Part shown: positions 7,809 to 16,279 of the stretch, piece by piece | Position numbering within the stretch: position 1 is the stretch's first letter | Layout: each line of letters starts with the position of its first letter | DNA from: Cytophagaceae bacterium | GTDB lineage: Bacteria > Bacteroidota > Bacteroidia > Cytophagales > Flexibacteraceae | Length of the DNA: 49,261 nucleotides | Reading direction: 5' to 3' | NCBI GenBank assembly: GCA_027485575.1 | Contig: JAIXQU010000175.1 | Location: forward strand, 1 to 49,261 | Translations under genes and position numbers: made by a program | Notes under the pieces: model-generated | The model's database searches: none | What the model was told of the DNA's origin: nothing | The model's input: only the letters and a program-made list of their open reading frames with translations

Positions 7809-8813
7809 ATGTTAAAGGTAACAATAGACGGTCAAACCATAGAAGTTCCAGAGGGAACCACAATTTTGCAAGCAGCTAGAATGCTGGGACCAGAAGTGGC
7901 ACCTCCAGCCATGTGCTATTATTCAAAACTGGAAACCAGTGGCGGATATTGCAGGACTTGCATCGTAAAAGTGAGCAAAGGTTCTGAAAAAGACCCTCGC
8001 CCTATGCCAAAACCGGTGGCTTCTTGCCGCACGATGGTTATGGATGGCATGGAGGTTCAGAATAAGACCTCTCCTGAATTGGTTGAAGCCAGAAAAGGAG
8101 TCGTGGAATTTTTGCTTGCCAACCATCCCCTTGATTGCCCGATTTGTGACCAGGCGGGTGAGTGCCATTTGCAAGACCTTAGCTTTGAGCATGGTATCGA
8201 ATCTACCCGCTACGAATTTGAAAGACGGACGTTCAAAAAAATAGACCTTGGTCCCCATATTCAATTGCACATGACACGTTGCATTTTGTGTTACCGTTGT
8301 GTGAAAGTGGCAGACCAACTCACCCCGGAAAGGTATCATGGCGTGTTAAACCGAGGTGATGTTTCTGAAATATCCACCTACATCGAGAAATCAATTGACA
8401 ATGAATTTTCCGGAAATGTGATTGATGTATGCCCAGTGGGCGCATTGACGGATAAAACTTTCCGGTTCAAATCTCGGGTTTGGTTTACAAAGCCAGTAGA
8501 TGCCCATAGAAATTGTGATACATGTTCAGGCAAGGTAACACTTTGGTACAAAGGCGATGACGTACTTCGCGTAACGGGTAGGAAAGATGCTTTTGGTGAA
8601 GTTGCTGATTTTATTTGCAATACTTGCAGGTTCGAAACGAAAAAAACATCCGATTGGGTGATAGAAGGACCAAGAGTAATTGACAAAAAATCAGTGATAT
8701 CAGCCAACCATTATTTATCAGATTTGAAAGTTCCTGACTTTGCTTATGAAGTTGGCGAAGACTACAAAAAAATAGATGATACACCCAAACTTTTAAACCC
8801 TGCAGCTCAGTAG
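7809..8813 (+). CDS. nuoG: NADH-quinone oxidoreductase subunit G, short form
   Basis: A 334-residue iron-sulfur subunit. N-terminal ferredoxin domain: Cys36, Cys48, Cys51, Cys73 (cluster N1b). His-Cys domain: His106, Cys110, Cys113, Cys119 (N5). Next [4Fe-4S] site: Cys158, Cys161, Cys164, Cys208 (N4). It lacks the large molybdopterin-fold region of the roughly 900-residue enterobacterial form; short NuoG is usual in Bacteroidota. After residue 230 there are two further pairs, Cys236/Cys239 and Cys270/Cys273, spaced unlike the classical C-x2-C-x3-C-x27-C N7 site. They may hold an N7-like cluster. The upstream inverted repeat replaces the usual tight junction with nuoF. Confidence 0.95.
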   Translation: MLKVTIDGQTIEVPEGTTILQAARMLGPEVAPPAMCYYSKLETSGGYCRTCIVKVSKGSEKDPRPMPKPVASCRTMVMDGMEVQNKTSPELVEARKGVVEFLLANHPLDCPICDQAGECHLQDLSFEHGIESTRYEFERRTFKKIDLGPHIQLHMTRCILCYRCVKVADQLTPERYHGVLNRGDVSEISTYIEKSIDNEFSGNVIDVCPVGALTDKTFRFKSRVWFTKPVDAHRNCDTCSGKVTLWYKGDDVLRVTGRKDAFGEVADFICNTCRFETKKTSDWVIEGPRVIDKKSVISANHYLSDLKVPDFAYEVGEDYKKIDDTPKLLNPAAQ

Positions 8814-8821
8814 CATTTAAA

Positions 8822-9886
8822 ATGGAAGTATATTTTTTTATTGCCAAAGCGGTTATCATTCTCCTGATTTTTGGAGTTACCTTGTTGATAGCCACCTATT
8901 CTACCTATGCAGAAAGAAAGGTAGCGGCATTTATTCAGGATAGATTGGGACCAAACAGGGCAGGTCCATGGGGACTTTTACAACCCATTGCCGATGCAGG
9001 AAAAATGTTTTTTAAGGAAGATTTTATTCCCGCAAATGCAAGTAAATGGCTTTTTATTGCCGGGCCATCCATTGCCATGTTGACTGCTTGTATGACATCA
9101 GCGGTAGTTCCCTTTGGCGGAAGTTTGGATTTGAGTTTTTTAGGAATTGAAGAACTGGTTCCCATTCAAGGAATCGACATCAACATTGGAATCCTTTTTG
9201 TTTTTGGCTTGGTTTCCCTTGGCGTTTACGGCGTAATGATTGGCGGTTGGGCCTCGAATAACAAGTTTTCATTGTTAGGTGCCATTCGTGCTGCTTCCCA
9301 AAACATAAGCTATGAATTGGCGATGAGTCTTTCCATCATTGCCATCATTATGATGACTGGAAGCTTGAGCATTAGCCAGATAGTCGCGGACCAGGATTCA
9401 TTTTATAAATGGAATGTTTGGCGGCAACCCATTGGTTTCATTATTTTTATAACCTGTGCTTTTGCAGAATGTAACCGGACCCCATTCGATTTACCTGAGT
9501 GTGAAACGGAATTGATAGGTGGCTACCATACAGAATATAGTTCCATGAAATTGGGTTTTTACCTTTTTGCGGAGTACATCAATATGTTTGTTTCCAGCGC
9601 TGTTATTTCCGCCTTGTATTTTGGTGGATACCATTTTCCAGGTGAAAGTCTTTTGGCTGGTGTGCTTCCTGAAGGTGCATTAGGTCATAACTTATTGACA
9701 TTGATTGGAGTAGGTGTTTTCTTTTCCAAGATTCTGTTCTTTATTTTCTTTTTTATGTGGGTAAGATGGACCATTGCCAGATTCAGATACGACCAGTTGA
9801 TGAACCTCGGCTGGAAATCATTGATTCCACTTTCTATTGCTAATATTTTGGTTACCGGAGTTGTTATACTTCTTTTGAACAATTAA
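8822..9886 (+). CDS. nuoH: NADH-quinone oxidoreductase subunit H
   Basis: A 354-residue membrane subunit with about eight transmembrane helices that links the peripheral and membrane arms and lines the quinone channel. Diagnostic segments are YAERKVAAFIQDRLGPNRAG near residue 30, GWASNNKFSLLGAIRAASQ, and the acidic loop CAFAECNRTPFDLPECETEL with the charged residues thought to couple quinone chemistry to proton pumping. The length is typical. The ATG is eight bases after the nuoG stop. Confidence 0.97.
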   Translation: MEVYFFIAKAVIILLIFGVTLLIATYSTYAERKVAAFIQDRLGPNRAGPWGLLQPIADAGKMFFKEDFIPANASKWLFIAGPSIAMLTACMTSAVVPFGGSLDLSFLGIEELVPIQGIDINIGILFVFGLVSLGVYGVMIGGWASNNKFSLLGAIRAASQNISYELAMSLSIIAIIMMTGSLSISQIVADQDSFYKWNVWRQPIGFIIFITCAFAECNRTPFDLPECETELIGGYHTEYSSMKLGFYLFAEYINMFVSSAVISALYFGGYHFPGESLLAGVLPEGALGHNLLTLIGVGVFFSKILFFIFFFMWVRWTIARFRYDQLMNLGWKSLIPLSIANILVTGVVILLLNN

Positions 9887-9889
9887 TTC

Positions 9890-10465
9890 ATGCAGCTAAC
9901 CTCAAGGTCTAAACGGGTTTCCAACAAGAAGTTAAGTCTGGGCGAAAGACTTTATCTTCCCGCAATCGTGGGTGGTTTGGGAATTACCATCAAACACTTT
10001 TTTAAGAAAAAAGCCACCATTCAATATCCTGAAGAACAGCGCCCAATGAGTTCTGTTTACAGGGGCCTTCATGTTTTGAAAAGAGATGAAGTCGGTAGAG
10101 AACGATGCACAGCCTGCGGTCTTTGCGCTGTGGCTTGTCCGGCAGAAGCCATTAGTATGATTGCTGCGGAACGTCAGCCCGGTGAAGAACATTTGTACAG
10201 AGAAGAAAAATATGCAGCTGTATACGAGATAAATATGCTGCGTTGCATCTTTTGTGGGCTTTGCGAAGAAGCTTGTCCCAAATCAGCCATTTACCTTCAA
10301 AGCGATAAACTGGCACCTTCATTTTTTTCAAGGGCGGATGTCATTTATGGAAAAGACCGATTGGTTCAATCTATGGAAACCATCACTTCGGCAAAAAGCT
10401 TAAAATCTGGCCTTACCACTTCTGACCGATACGTTGACAAAGTCTGGAAAGACGGAAAATACTGA
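9890..10465 (+). CDS. nuoI: NADH-quinone oxidoreductase subunit I
   Basis: A 191-residue TYKY-type ferredoxin with two [4Fe-4S] motifs carrying clusters N6a and N6b: Cys73/76/79/83 (CTACGLCAVACP) and Cys119/122/125/129 (CIFCGLCEEACP). It relays electrons from NuoG to NuoB. The N-terminal stretch (LYLPAIVGGLGITIKHFF) is the usual amphipathic membrane-contact helix, and the EEQRP motif follows. The start is three bases after the nuoH stop. Confidence 0.97.
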   Translation: MQLTSRSKRVSNKKLSLGERLYLPAIVGGLGITIKHFFKKKATIQYPEEQRPMSSVYRGLHVLKRDEVGRERCTACGLCAVACPAEAISMIAAERQPGEEHLYREEKYAAVYEINMLRCIFCGLCEEACPKSAIYLQSDKLAPSFFSRADVIYGKDRLVQSMETITSAKSLKSGLTTSDRYVDKVWKDGKY

Positions 10466-10470
10466 TATTC

Positions 10471-10983
10471 ATGGTTTTAAATTTCTTTTACTTTTTATCG
10501 TTTCTTGCCATTCTGAGTGGCATAATGGTGGTGGTTTCAAAGAACCCCATTCACTCAGTTTTGTACCTGATTCTCACATTCTTTACGCTTTCCGGGCATT
10601 ATATTTTGCTCAATGCGCAGTTTATCTCCATTGTAAACCTCATTGTATATGCTGGAGCAATTATGGTTTTGTTCCTTTTTACCATTATGTTTCTCAATTT
10701 GAAAGACGATTCATTTGTAGGTTCACGACTGCTTTATCATGGTGGCGCTTTGTTGCTGGTGCTTACTTTTGCTGGCATTCTGGTTGTCAAACTTGGTGGT
10801 GCTCAAATAGATGTCGCACCAGAGGCAAGTTTCAATTCTCAAATTGGAATGGTTGAAAATTTAGGTATGACTTTATTTAATAAGTTTTTGGTTCCTTTCG
10901 AATTGGTGTCTGTGTTGTTTCTCAGTGCCATGGTTGGTGGGGTTATGTTGGGCAGAAAAGAAAAAGGAGAGAGAAATTTCTAA
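10471..10983 (+). CDS. nuoJ: NADH-quinone oxidoreductase subunit J
   Basis: A 170-residue membrane subunit with five predicted helices. Hallmarks are GIMVVVSKNPIHSVLYLIL in the first part and NLIVYAGAIMVLFLFTIMFL, the pi-bulge helix of ND6/NuoJ. The C-terminal helix ends LSAMVGGVMLGRKEKGER. It lies between nuoI and nuoK with gaps of five and three bases. Confidence 0.95.
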   Translation: MVLNFFYFLSFLAILSGIMVVVSKNPIHSVLYLILTFFTLSGHYILLNAQFISIVNLIVYAGAIMVLFLFTIMFLNLKDDSFVGSRLLYHGGALLLVLTFAGILVVKLGGAQIDVAPEASFNSQIGMVENLGMTLFNKFLVPFELVSVLFLSAMVGGVMLGRKEKGERNF

Positions 10984-10986
10984 ACC

Positions 10987-11316
10987 ATGAATCAAATTCC
11001 AGAAATATTCAGAGTTGTTCCCATTAATCACTTTGTGATTTTGGCCTCTATTTTATTTTCGATAGGCATACTTGGTGTGCTTACCCGTCGAAATGCAATT
11101 ATCATTTTTATGTCTATTGAGTTGATGCTCAATTCGGTAAATCTTCTTTTTGTAGCATTTTCATCTTACAAATCAGACCCAACCGGTCAGGTTTTTGTAT
11201 TTTTTATCATGGCCATTGCAGCAGCAGAAGTCGCTGTTGGTTTGGCAATTATTGTTATGATTTACAGAAGAATCAGGACTACCGATGTTTCAATCTTAAA
11301 CAACCTGAAAGGCTAA
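10987..11316 (+). CDS. nuoK: NADH-quinone oxidoreductase subunit K
   Basis: A 109-residue, three-helix membrane subunit (ND4L family). Two buried glutamates in the helices (FMSIELMLNSVNLLFVAF and MAIAAAEVAVGLAIIVMIYR) are the conserved proton-path residues. A short N-terminal extension (MNQIPEIFRVVPINHF) precedes the first helix. The gene is separated from nuoL by a single base. Confidence 0.95.
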   Translation: MNQIPEIFRVVPINHFVILASILFSIGILGVLTRRNAIIIFMSIELMLNSVNLLFVAFSSYKSDPTGQVFVFFIMAIAAAEVAVGLAIIVMIYRRIRTTDVSILNNLKG

Positions 11317-11317
11317 A

Positions 11318-13237
11318 ATGGAAAAATTAATTGCTCTTATTCCAGCCCTTCCATTTGCAGGATTTGTTTTAAATGGACTGGGTTTTGGTAAACTTTCTAA
11401 AGGAATTGCAGGCGCAATTGGCGCAATTGCTTCTTTGGCTGCTTTCATTGTATCTGTTCTTGTTTTGTTCCAATTCAAAGCAGGCGATGGTCAACCCGTT
11501 GTTGTGAATCTTTGGAAGTGGATGTCTTCCAATTCCTTGAGCATCGACTTTTCGTTTCATGTGGACCAGTTGACACTGATTATGTTGATGGTTGTAACTG
11601 GTGTTGGATTCTTAATCCACATCTTTTCCATGGGTTACATGCATGAAGATGAGGGATTTGGAAAATTCTTTGCCTTCCTCAACCTATTCCTTTTTTCCAT
11701 GTTGATTTTGGTTTTGGGCGGAAATCTCCTCATGACCTTTATCGGTTGGGAAGGCGTAGGACTTTGTTCATTCTTGTTAATTGGATTTTGGAATAAAAAT
11801 GAAGCTTTTAATGCAGCCGCAAAAAAGGCTTTTGTGATGAATCGAATTGGAGACCTTGGTTTCCTGATAGGTATCTTCTTAATTCTCTATCGGTTTGGCA
11901 CCTGTCAATACGCAGAATTAACTGCGGCCTTGTCTGCGGTTCAAACATTAAACGACCCATATTTGGTTTGGGCAGGTATTTGTTTTTTCATTGGAGCGAT
12001 GGGTAAAAGTGCCCAACTTCCACTTTTCACATGGTTGCCAGATGCAATGGCGGGTCCAACCCCTGTTTCCGCATTGATTCACGCTGCAACCATGGTTACG
12101 TCTGGTATTTATTTGGTTATCAGAATGAATGCCTTGTATGCAACCATTCCGGATGTGCAGGAATTCATTCTTTGGATTGGCATGGCCACTGCATTAATCG
12201 GTGCTTTGATTGGTACTTCTCAAAATGACATCAAAAAGGTTCTGGCTTACTCGACAGTTAGTCAGTTGGGTTTTATGTTTGTGGCTTTGGGTGTTGGTGC
12301 TTACACAGCAGCACTTTTTCATGTCATTACCCATGCATTTTTTAAAGCGCTTTTATTCCTTGGCGCAGGTTCAGTAATCCACGGATTACATGAGGAGCAG
12401 GATATTAGAAATATGGGTGGATTGAAGAAATTGCTTCCCATCACCTACATCACCTTTTTTATTGCCAATTTAGCAATCGCTGGAATTCCTCCTTTTTCTG
12501 GTTTCTTTTCGAAAGATGAAATTCTGGCCCACACATTTGCTTCCAATAAAGTTGCCTATGTAATTCTGGCTATAATTGCTGGAATAACAGCATTTTACAT
12601 GTTCAGACTTTTGTTTTTGGTTTTCTTCAATGAATACAGAGGCAAACTTAAAGCGGAAAAAATCCACGAATCGCCAGCATCTATGGCCATTCCCTTAATC
12701 ATCCTTGCCATTTTGAGCACAATCGGCGGATTCATTGGTTTGCCCGAAGTTTTCCATTTTCCTCATTTGCTGGGCGATTTTCTAGGTCCGGTTTTGCAGC
12801 CAGCGGTCAATTTTTCAAATTCCCATTCGTTAACACATGCCATTTCGCATTCTGATGAATGGTTGGTGATGGGTATTTCAGTTGTGGTTTCACTTGTTGG
12901 AATAGGGTTGGCTTATTCTCTTTATATTTCTAAGAATCTGGTTCCAGCCTCAGAGGAACCAACCGGATTTCTACACAAGTTGACCTCCAATAAATTTTAT
13001 TTTGATGAAATTTATGATGCGGTTATCGTAAAGCCAATCAATTTAATATCAGGGATTTTCGCAATTTTAATCGATATTTTATTCATAAACCTTTTTGTAG
13101 AAGGCATTGGAATTTTAACGAAAGGAATTTCCACAGCTTTAAAATCTACCCAGACTGGAAGGGCTACGGGTTATGCATTTCTTATGTTTTGTTCCATTTT
13201 AGCCTTTGCAGTTTTCTACCTTATTAAAGTCTTTTAA
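11318..13237 (+). CDS. nuoL: NADH-quinone oxidoreductase subunit L
   Basis: A 639-residue antiporter-like proton-pumping subunit with about 16 transmembrane helices, including the long lateral helix expected at the C-terminus. Hallmarks are FIGWEGVGLCSFLLIGFW with the conserved Glu of helix 5, FIGAMGKSAQLPLFTWLPDAM with a key Lys, PTPVSALIHAATMV, and the later HAFFKALLFLGAGSVIH. Its stop is immediately followed by the nuoM ATG. Confidence 0.97.
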   Translation: MEKLIALIPALPFAGFVLNGLGFGKLSKGIAGAIGAIASLAAFIVSVLVLFQFKAGDGQPVVVNLWKWMSSNSLSIDFSFHVDQLTLIMLMVVTGVGFLIHIFSMGYMHEDEGFGKFFAFLNLFLFSMLILVLGGNLLMTFIGWEGVGLCSFLLIGFWNKNEAFNAAAKKAFVMNRIGDLGFLIGIFLILYRFGTCQYAELTAALSAVQTLNDPYLVWAGICFFIGAMGKSAQLPLFTWLPDAMAGPTPVSALIHAATMVTSGIYLVIRMNALYATIPDVQEFILWIGMATALIGALIGTSQNDIKKVLAYSTVSQLGFMFVALGVGAYTAALFHVITHAFFKALLFLGAGSVIHGLHEEQDIRNMGGLKKLLPITYITFFIANLAIAGIPPFSGFFSKDEILAHTFASNKVAYVILAIIAGITAFYMFRLLFLVFFNEYRGKLKAEKIHESPASMAIPLIILAILSTIGGFIGLPEVFHFPHLLGDFLGPVLQPAVNFSNSHSLTHAISHSDEWLVMGISVVVSLVGIGLAYSLYISKNLVPASEEPTGFLHKLTSNKFYFDEIYDAVIVKPINLISGIFAILIDILFINLFVEGIGILTKGISTALKSTQTGRATGYAFLMFCSILAFAVFYLIKVF

Positions 13238-14671
13238 ATGAATCCTTTATATCTCATTTTGACTCCACTGGCAGCTGCAATTCTAGGAATTGGAGTTGGC
13301 AAACGGGCTTTTATTCAGCAAATCCTTGCCTTATTGGTTATGCTTGGAGGCCTTGGTTTTTTACTTCAGGTGCACCTTCATGGATTTGAAAACAGTCAGA
13401 TTTCCTATCCCTGGATTAATTCATTTGGTATTTATTTCGCTTTAAGCGTTACCAAAATCAATTTCTGGTTTTTGGCTTTAACCTCTCTGGTTGTTTTTGC
13501 AGCTCTCTTTTATCACCTCAGCCAGGAAGAGGATAAAATACGAACTGATGTTATCGCATTGATTTACAGCCTTCAGTTCTTTTTGTTTGGTGTGTTTATG
13601 GCCCAGGATTTGATGTTGTTTTACTTCTTTTTCGAAGCCTCCATTCTGCCAATTTATTTCATTTCTTCCCGATATGGAAGTCCAGCCGCTGAAAGGGCAA
13701 CACTTAAATTCTTCTTATACACCTTATTTGGCAGTTTGTTTATGTTGTTGGGTGTTCTGTTTTTGTATTCAAAAAATGGAGCCAACGACTTCTTATTCAG
13801 CTCGTTTGGTAGTTTAGGTTTGAGCGGAGAAAATCAAGGTTTCTTGTTTCTCGCTTTCTTTTTGGCTTTTGCCATCAAAATGCCTCTTTTTCCATTTCAT
13901 TCCTGGCAGGTGGATGCTTATGCAGAATCACCCGTTGAAACTACGATTCTCATGTCTGGCATTTTGCTGAAAATGGGAATTTATGGCATGATAGCCATTG
14001 TGTTGCCTTGGTTTCCGATGGGAGTAAAAGAATACGGACATATCTTCATTGCCCTTTCGGCATTTGGAGTTGTGTATGGGGCTTTGATTGCCATTGTACA
14101 AACGGACATCCGTCGGGTTTTGGCCTATTCTTCACTTTCCCACGTCGGTTTAATTGGTTGTGGAATTTTAGCTTATTCCGATATTGCATTGGAAGGTGCT
14201 GTTCTTCAAATGTTTGCTCACGGAATCAACATTGCAGGTCTGTTTTTTATCTCAGAAATCATTGCCAAACAAACCGGAACCAGAGACCTTGACCAATTGG
14301 GTGGTTTGACAAAATCTTCATTTGGAGTGACCGTTCTGTTCTTTCTATTCTTGTTGGGAAGCATTGCAGTTCCACTTTCAAATGGATTTCCTGGTGAGTT
14401 TCAATTGTTAATGGGCCTTTTCGGTTACAATATTTACCTCGGTATTTTTTGTGGCTTAACGGTTATTTTCAGTTCAGTGTACATGCTTCGAATGTTTCAA
14501 AAATCCATGCTTGGCAAACCTTCTGAATCTTTAAAATTTACCGGACTTAATTTTACGCAAGGAATTGGCCTTGGCTTTTTGGCTTCTCTTGTACTCATTT
14601 TTGGTCTTTTTCCAGAAATGATTTCATCCATTTCAGATTCTGCTTTACAAATCCTTCTTCGAGCTTATTAG
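13238..14671 (+). CDS. nuoM: NADH-quinone oxidoreductase subunit M
   Basis: A 477-residue antiporter-like subunit with 14 predicted helices. It shows FFFEASILPIYFISSRYG with the conserved Glu, FFLAFAIKMPLFPFHSWQVDAY with the conserved Lys, ESPVETTILMSGILLKMGIYG, and RRVLAYSSLSHVG. These identify ND4/NuoM as opposed to NuoL or NuoN. It starts on the base after the nuoL stop and ends five bases before nuoN. Confidence 0.96.
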   Translation: MNPLYLILTPLAAAILGIGVGKRAFIQQILALLVMLGGLGFLLQVHLHGFENSQISYPWINSFGIYFALSVTKINFWFLALTSLVVFAALFYHLSQEEDKIRTDVIALIYSLQFFLFGVFMAQDLMLFYFFFEASILPIYFISSRYGSPAAERATLKFFLYTLFGSLFMLLGVLFLYSKNGANDFLFSSFGSLGLSGENQGFLFLAFFLAFAIKMPLFPFHSWQVDAYAESPVETTILMSGILLKMGIYGMIAIVLPWFPMGVKEYGHIFIALSAFGVVYGALIAIVQTDIRRVLAYSSLSHVGLIGCGILAYSDIALEGAVLQMFAHGINIAGLFFISEIIAKQTGTRDLDQLGGLTKSSFGVTVLFFLFLLGSIAVPLSNGFPGEFQLLMGLFGYNIYLGIFCGLTVIFSSVYMLRMFQKSMLGKPSESLKFTGLNFTQGIGLGFLASLVLIFGLFPEMISSISDSALQILLRAY

Positions 14672-14676
14672 AATTC

Positions 14677-16062
14677 ATGCTTACCATTACGTTACTTTCT
14701 CTCCTTGGCCTGATTCTTCTTTTTGTTGGATTTCTAAACAACATTGGCCTTTCCAGAACCATTGCAGTTTTGGGTTTGGTGGCTGGTTTGGGCTCCATGC
14801 TTTTTCTGGACCAGGATATTTTGACCTTCTCAGGGCTCGAAACCCAATTGTCATTTGATAGCTATGCCATCAAGTTTTCATCTCTGATTCTTTTCCTTTC
14901 TGTTTTTATACTTTTTCTTTCAGGAAAGTTTATCAAAAAGGATTACGTTCAATCAGCTGAGTTTCTGGCAGTACTTATTTTTTCTCTGGTTGGCGCTTTA
15001 ATGCTGACGTCATTTACCCACTTCATAACGCTGTTTGTTGGGCTGGAAATTTTAGGAATCTCTCTTTATATCCTGGCAGGAACAGATAAAAAATCTCCTG
15101 GATCAAACGAAGCTTCTTTGAAATATTTGTTGTTGGGTGCATTTGCAACCGGCATTATTCTTTTCGGTATGGCTTTGATTTATGGCGCCACGGGTTCCCT
15201 CGATTTTCAAGCCATTGCCAATTTGGGTCAGGCCAAAATTGATTCAAGTCTTTTCAAGTTTGGTCTGTTTTTCATTTTAATAGGTTTGCTTTTTAAAGTT
15301 TCTGCTGCTCCTTTCCATTTCTGGTCTCCTGATGTGTATGAAGGTTCGCCCAATGTGGTAATGCTTTTTATGTCTGTTGTGGTGAAAATAGCAAGTTTTG
15401 CAGCCATTTACAGAGTTTTTGGAAACTACCTCAACAATTACTCCTTTTTCTGGTGGGATATCGTCTATTATGCCACTTTAGCCTCCCTTGTTATTGGAAA
15501 TTTATTGGCTCTGGTTCAAAAAACAGTGAAACGGCAATTGGCTTTTTCAAGTATTTCACAAACCGGTTATCTGCTTTTTGCCTTATTGGTTATTCCTAAT
15601 GATCAAACAGTCAATGGTTTGGTGTTTTATCTTTTCGTTTATGGATGCGCAGTTTTGGTGGCCTTTTCGGTGCTTACTGATTGGTTTGGAACAGACCCAA
15701 ATGTAAAACTAGACCAGTTAAAAGGTGCATCAAAGTCCGACCAAATGGGCTCATTTGCCTTAACCATCGCGTATTTGTCAATGGCTGGCATTCCGCTTAC
15801 GGGTGGATTTTTTGCTAAACTCTTTATGTTTACCCCCGCAATGGAAAGCGGACTCGTTCAGCTTCTCATTGTAGGGATTTTGTCGAGCGTTGTTGGGGCC
15901 ACTTATTATCTGAGACCCATCATCAATGTTTGGTTTTCTTCCGAAACACCTGTTTTAGAAAAGGGCAATTCTTACCAATGGATCGCTTTTATGGCAGGCA
16001 CTTTGCTTTTGGTTGCAGGTGTTTTTCCCGATACAATCAGCAATCTGATAGCGCTGATTTAG
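14677..16062 (+). CDS. nuoN: NADH-quinone oxidoreductase subunit N
   Basis: A 461-residue antiporter-like subunit that completes the proton-pumping arm. Seen motifs are TLFVGLEILGISLYILAG with the conserved Glu, FKVSAAPFHFWSPDVYEGSP with Lys and the Asp-rich loop, KRQLAFSSISQTGYLL, and SMAGIPLTGGFFAKLFMF. It has about 13-14 helices, the usual size for the Bacteroidota form. It is the last gene of the operon; a weak hairpin lies about 40 bases downstream. Confidence 0.96.
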   Translation: MLTITLLSLLGLILLFVGFLNNIGLSRTIAVLGLVAGLGSMLFLDQDILTFSGLETQLSFDSYAIKFSSLILFLSVFILFLSGKFIKKDYVQSAEFLAVLIFSLVGALMLTSFTHFITLFVGLEILGISLYILAGTDKKSPGSNEASLKYLLLGAFATGIILFGMALIYGATGSLDFQAIANLGQAKIDSSLFKFGLFFILIGLLFKVSAAPFHFWSPDVYEGSPNVVMLFMSVVVKIASFAAIYRVFGNYLNNYSFFWWDIVYYATLASLVIGNLLALVQKTVKRQLAFSSISQTGYLLFALLVIPNDQTVNGLVFYLFVYGCAVLVAFSVLTDWFGTDPNVKLDQLKGASKSDQMGSFALTIAYLSMAGIPLTGGFFAKLFMFTPAMESGLVQLLIVGILSSVVGATYYLRPIINVWFSSETPVLEKGNSYQWIAFMAGTLLLVAGVFPDTISNLIALI

Positions 16063-16099
16063 CCCAAAAGTTAATTCACTGAATCTATAACGTTACTAC

Positions 16100-16115
16100 G
16101 GCCTATAAAAAGGCC
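16100..16115 (+). terminator. Possible weak terminator after nuoN
   Basis: GGCCT at 16100-16104 pairs with AGGCC at 16111-16115, followed by CAAAACATTTT. The stem is only five pairs and there is no true T run, so termination here is uncertain. The rest of 16063-16243 holds no gene that I can see. Confidence 0.3.
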
Positions 16116-16243
16116 CAAAACATTTTGATGGCTGGAATCCGATTGAAAAAGAAGGTTCCATCGGACAGATTTCGATAGCAGTTTCAAGTTCATCAAAAGG
16201 GGTGGAATTCTTTAGACAGTAGATTGACTAAATCAATTTAAAC

Positions 16244-16277
16244 AAAAAAAGGCCTCTGAAATAAGACCTTTTTTTTT
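16244..16277 (-). terminator. Rho-independent terminator of hemL
   Basis: On the minus strand AAAAAAAGGTCT pairs with the complementary AGGCC-TTTTTTT arm across an eight-base loop, ending in a T run. It begins just past the hemL stop at 16280. Confidence 0.75.
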
Positions 16278-16279
16278 GG

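Noticed and set aside
8460-8640. tRNA-like words (GGTTCAAATC, GGTTCGAAA) on the plus strand
   Set aside because: They lie inside nuoG in frame, and no cloverleaf with acceptor and anticodon stems can be drawn around them.
10434-10856. Open frame of 140 codons overlapping nuoI and nuoJ
   Set aside because: His/Cys/Trp-rich out-of-frame translation of the nuoJ coding region, which is certain from its own motifs.
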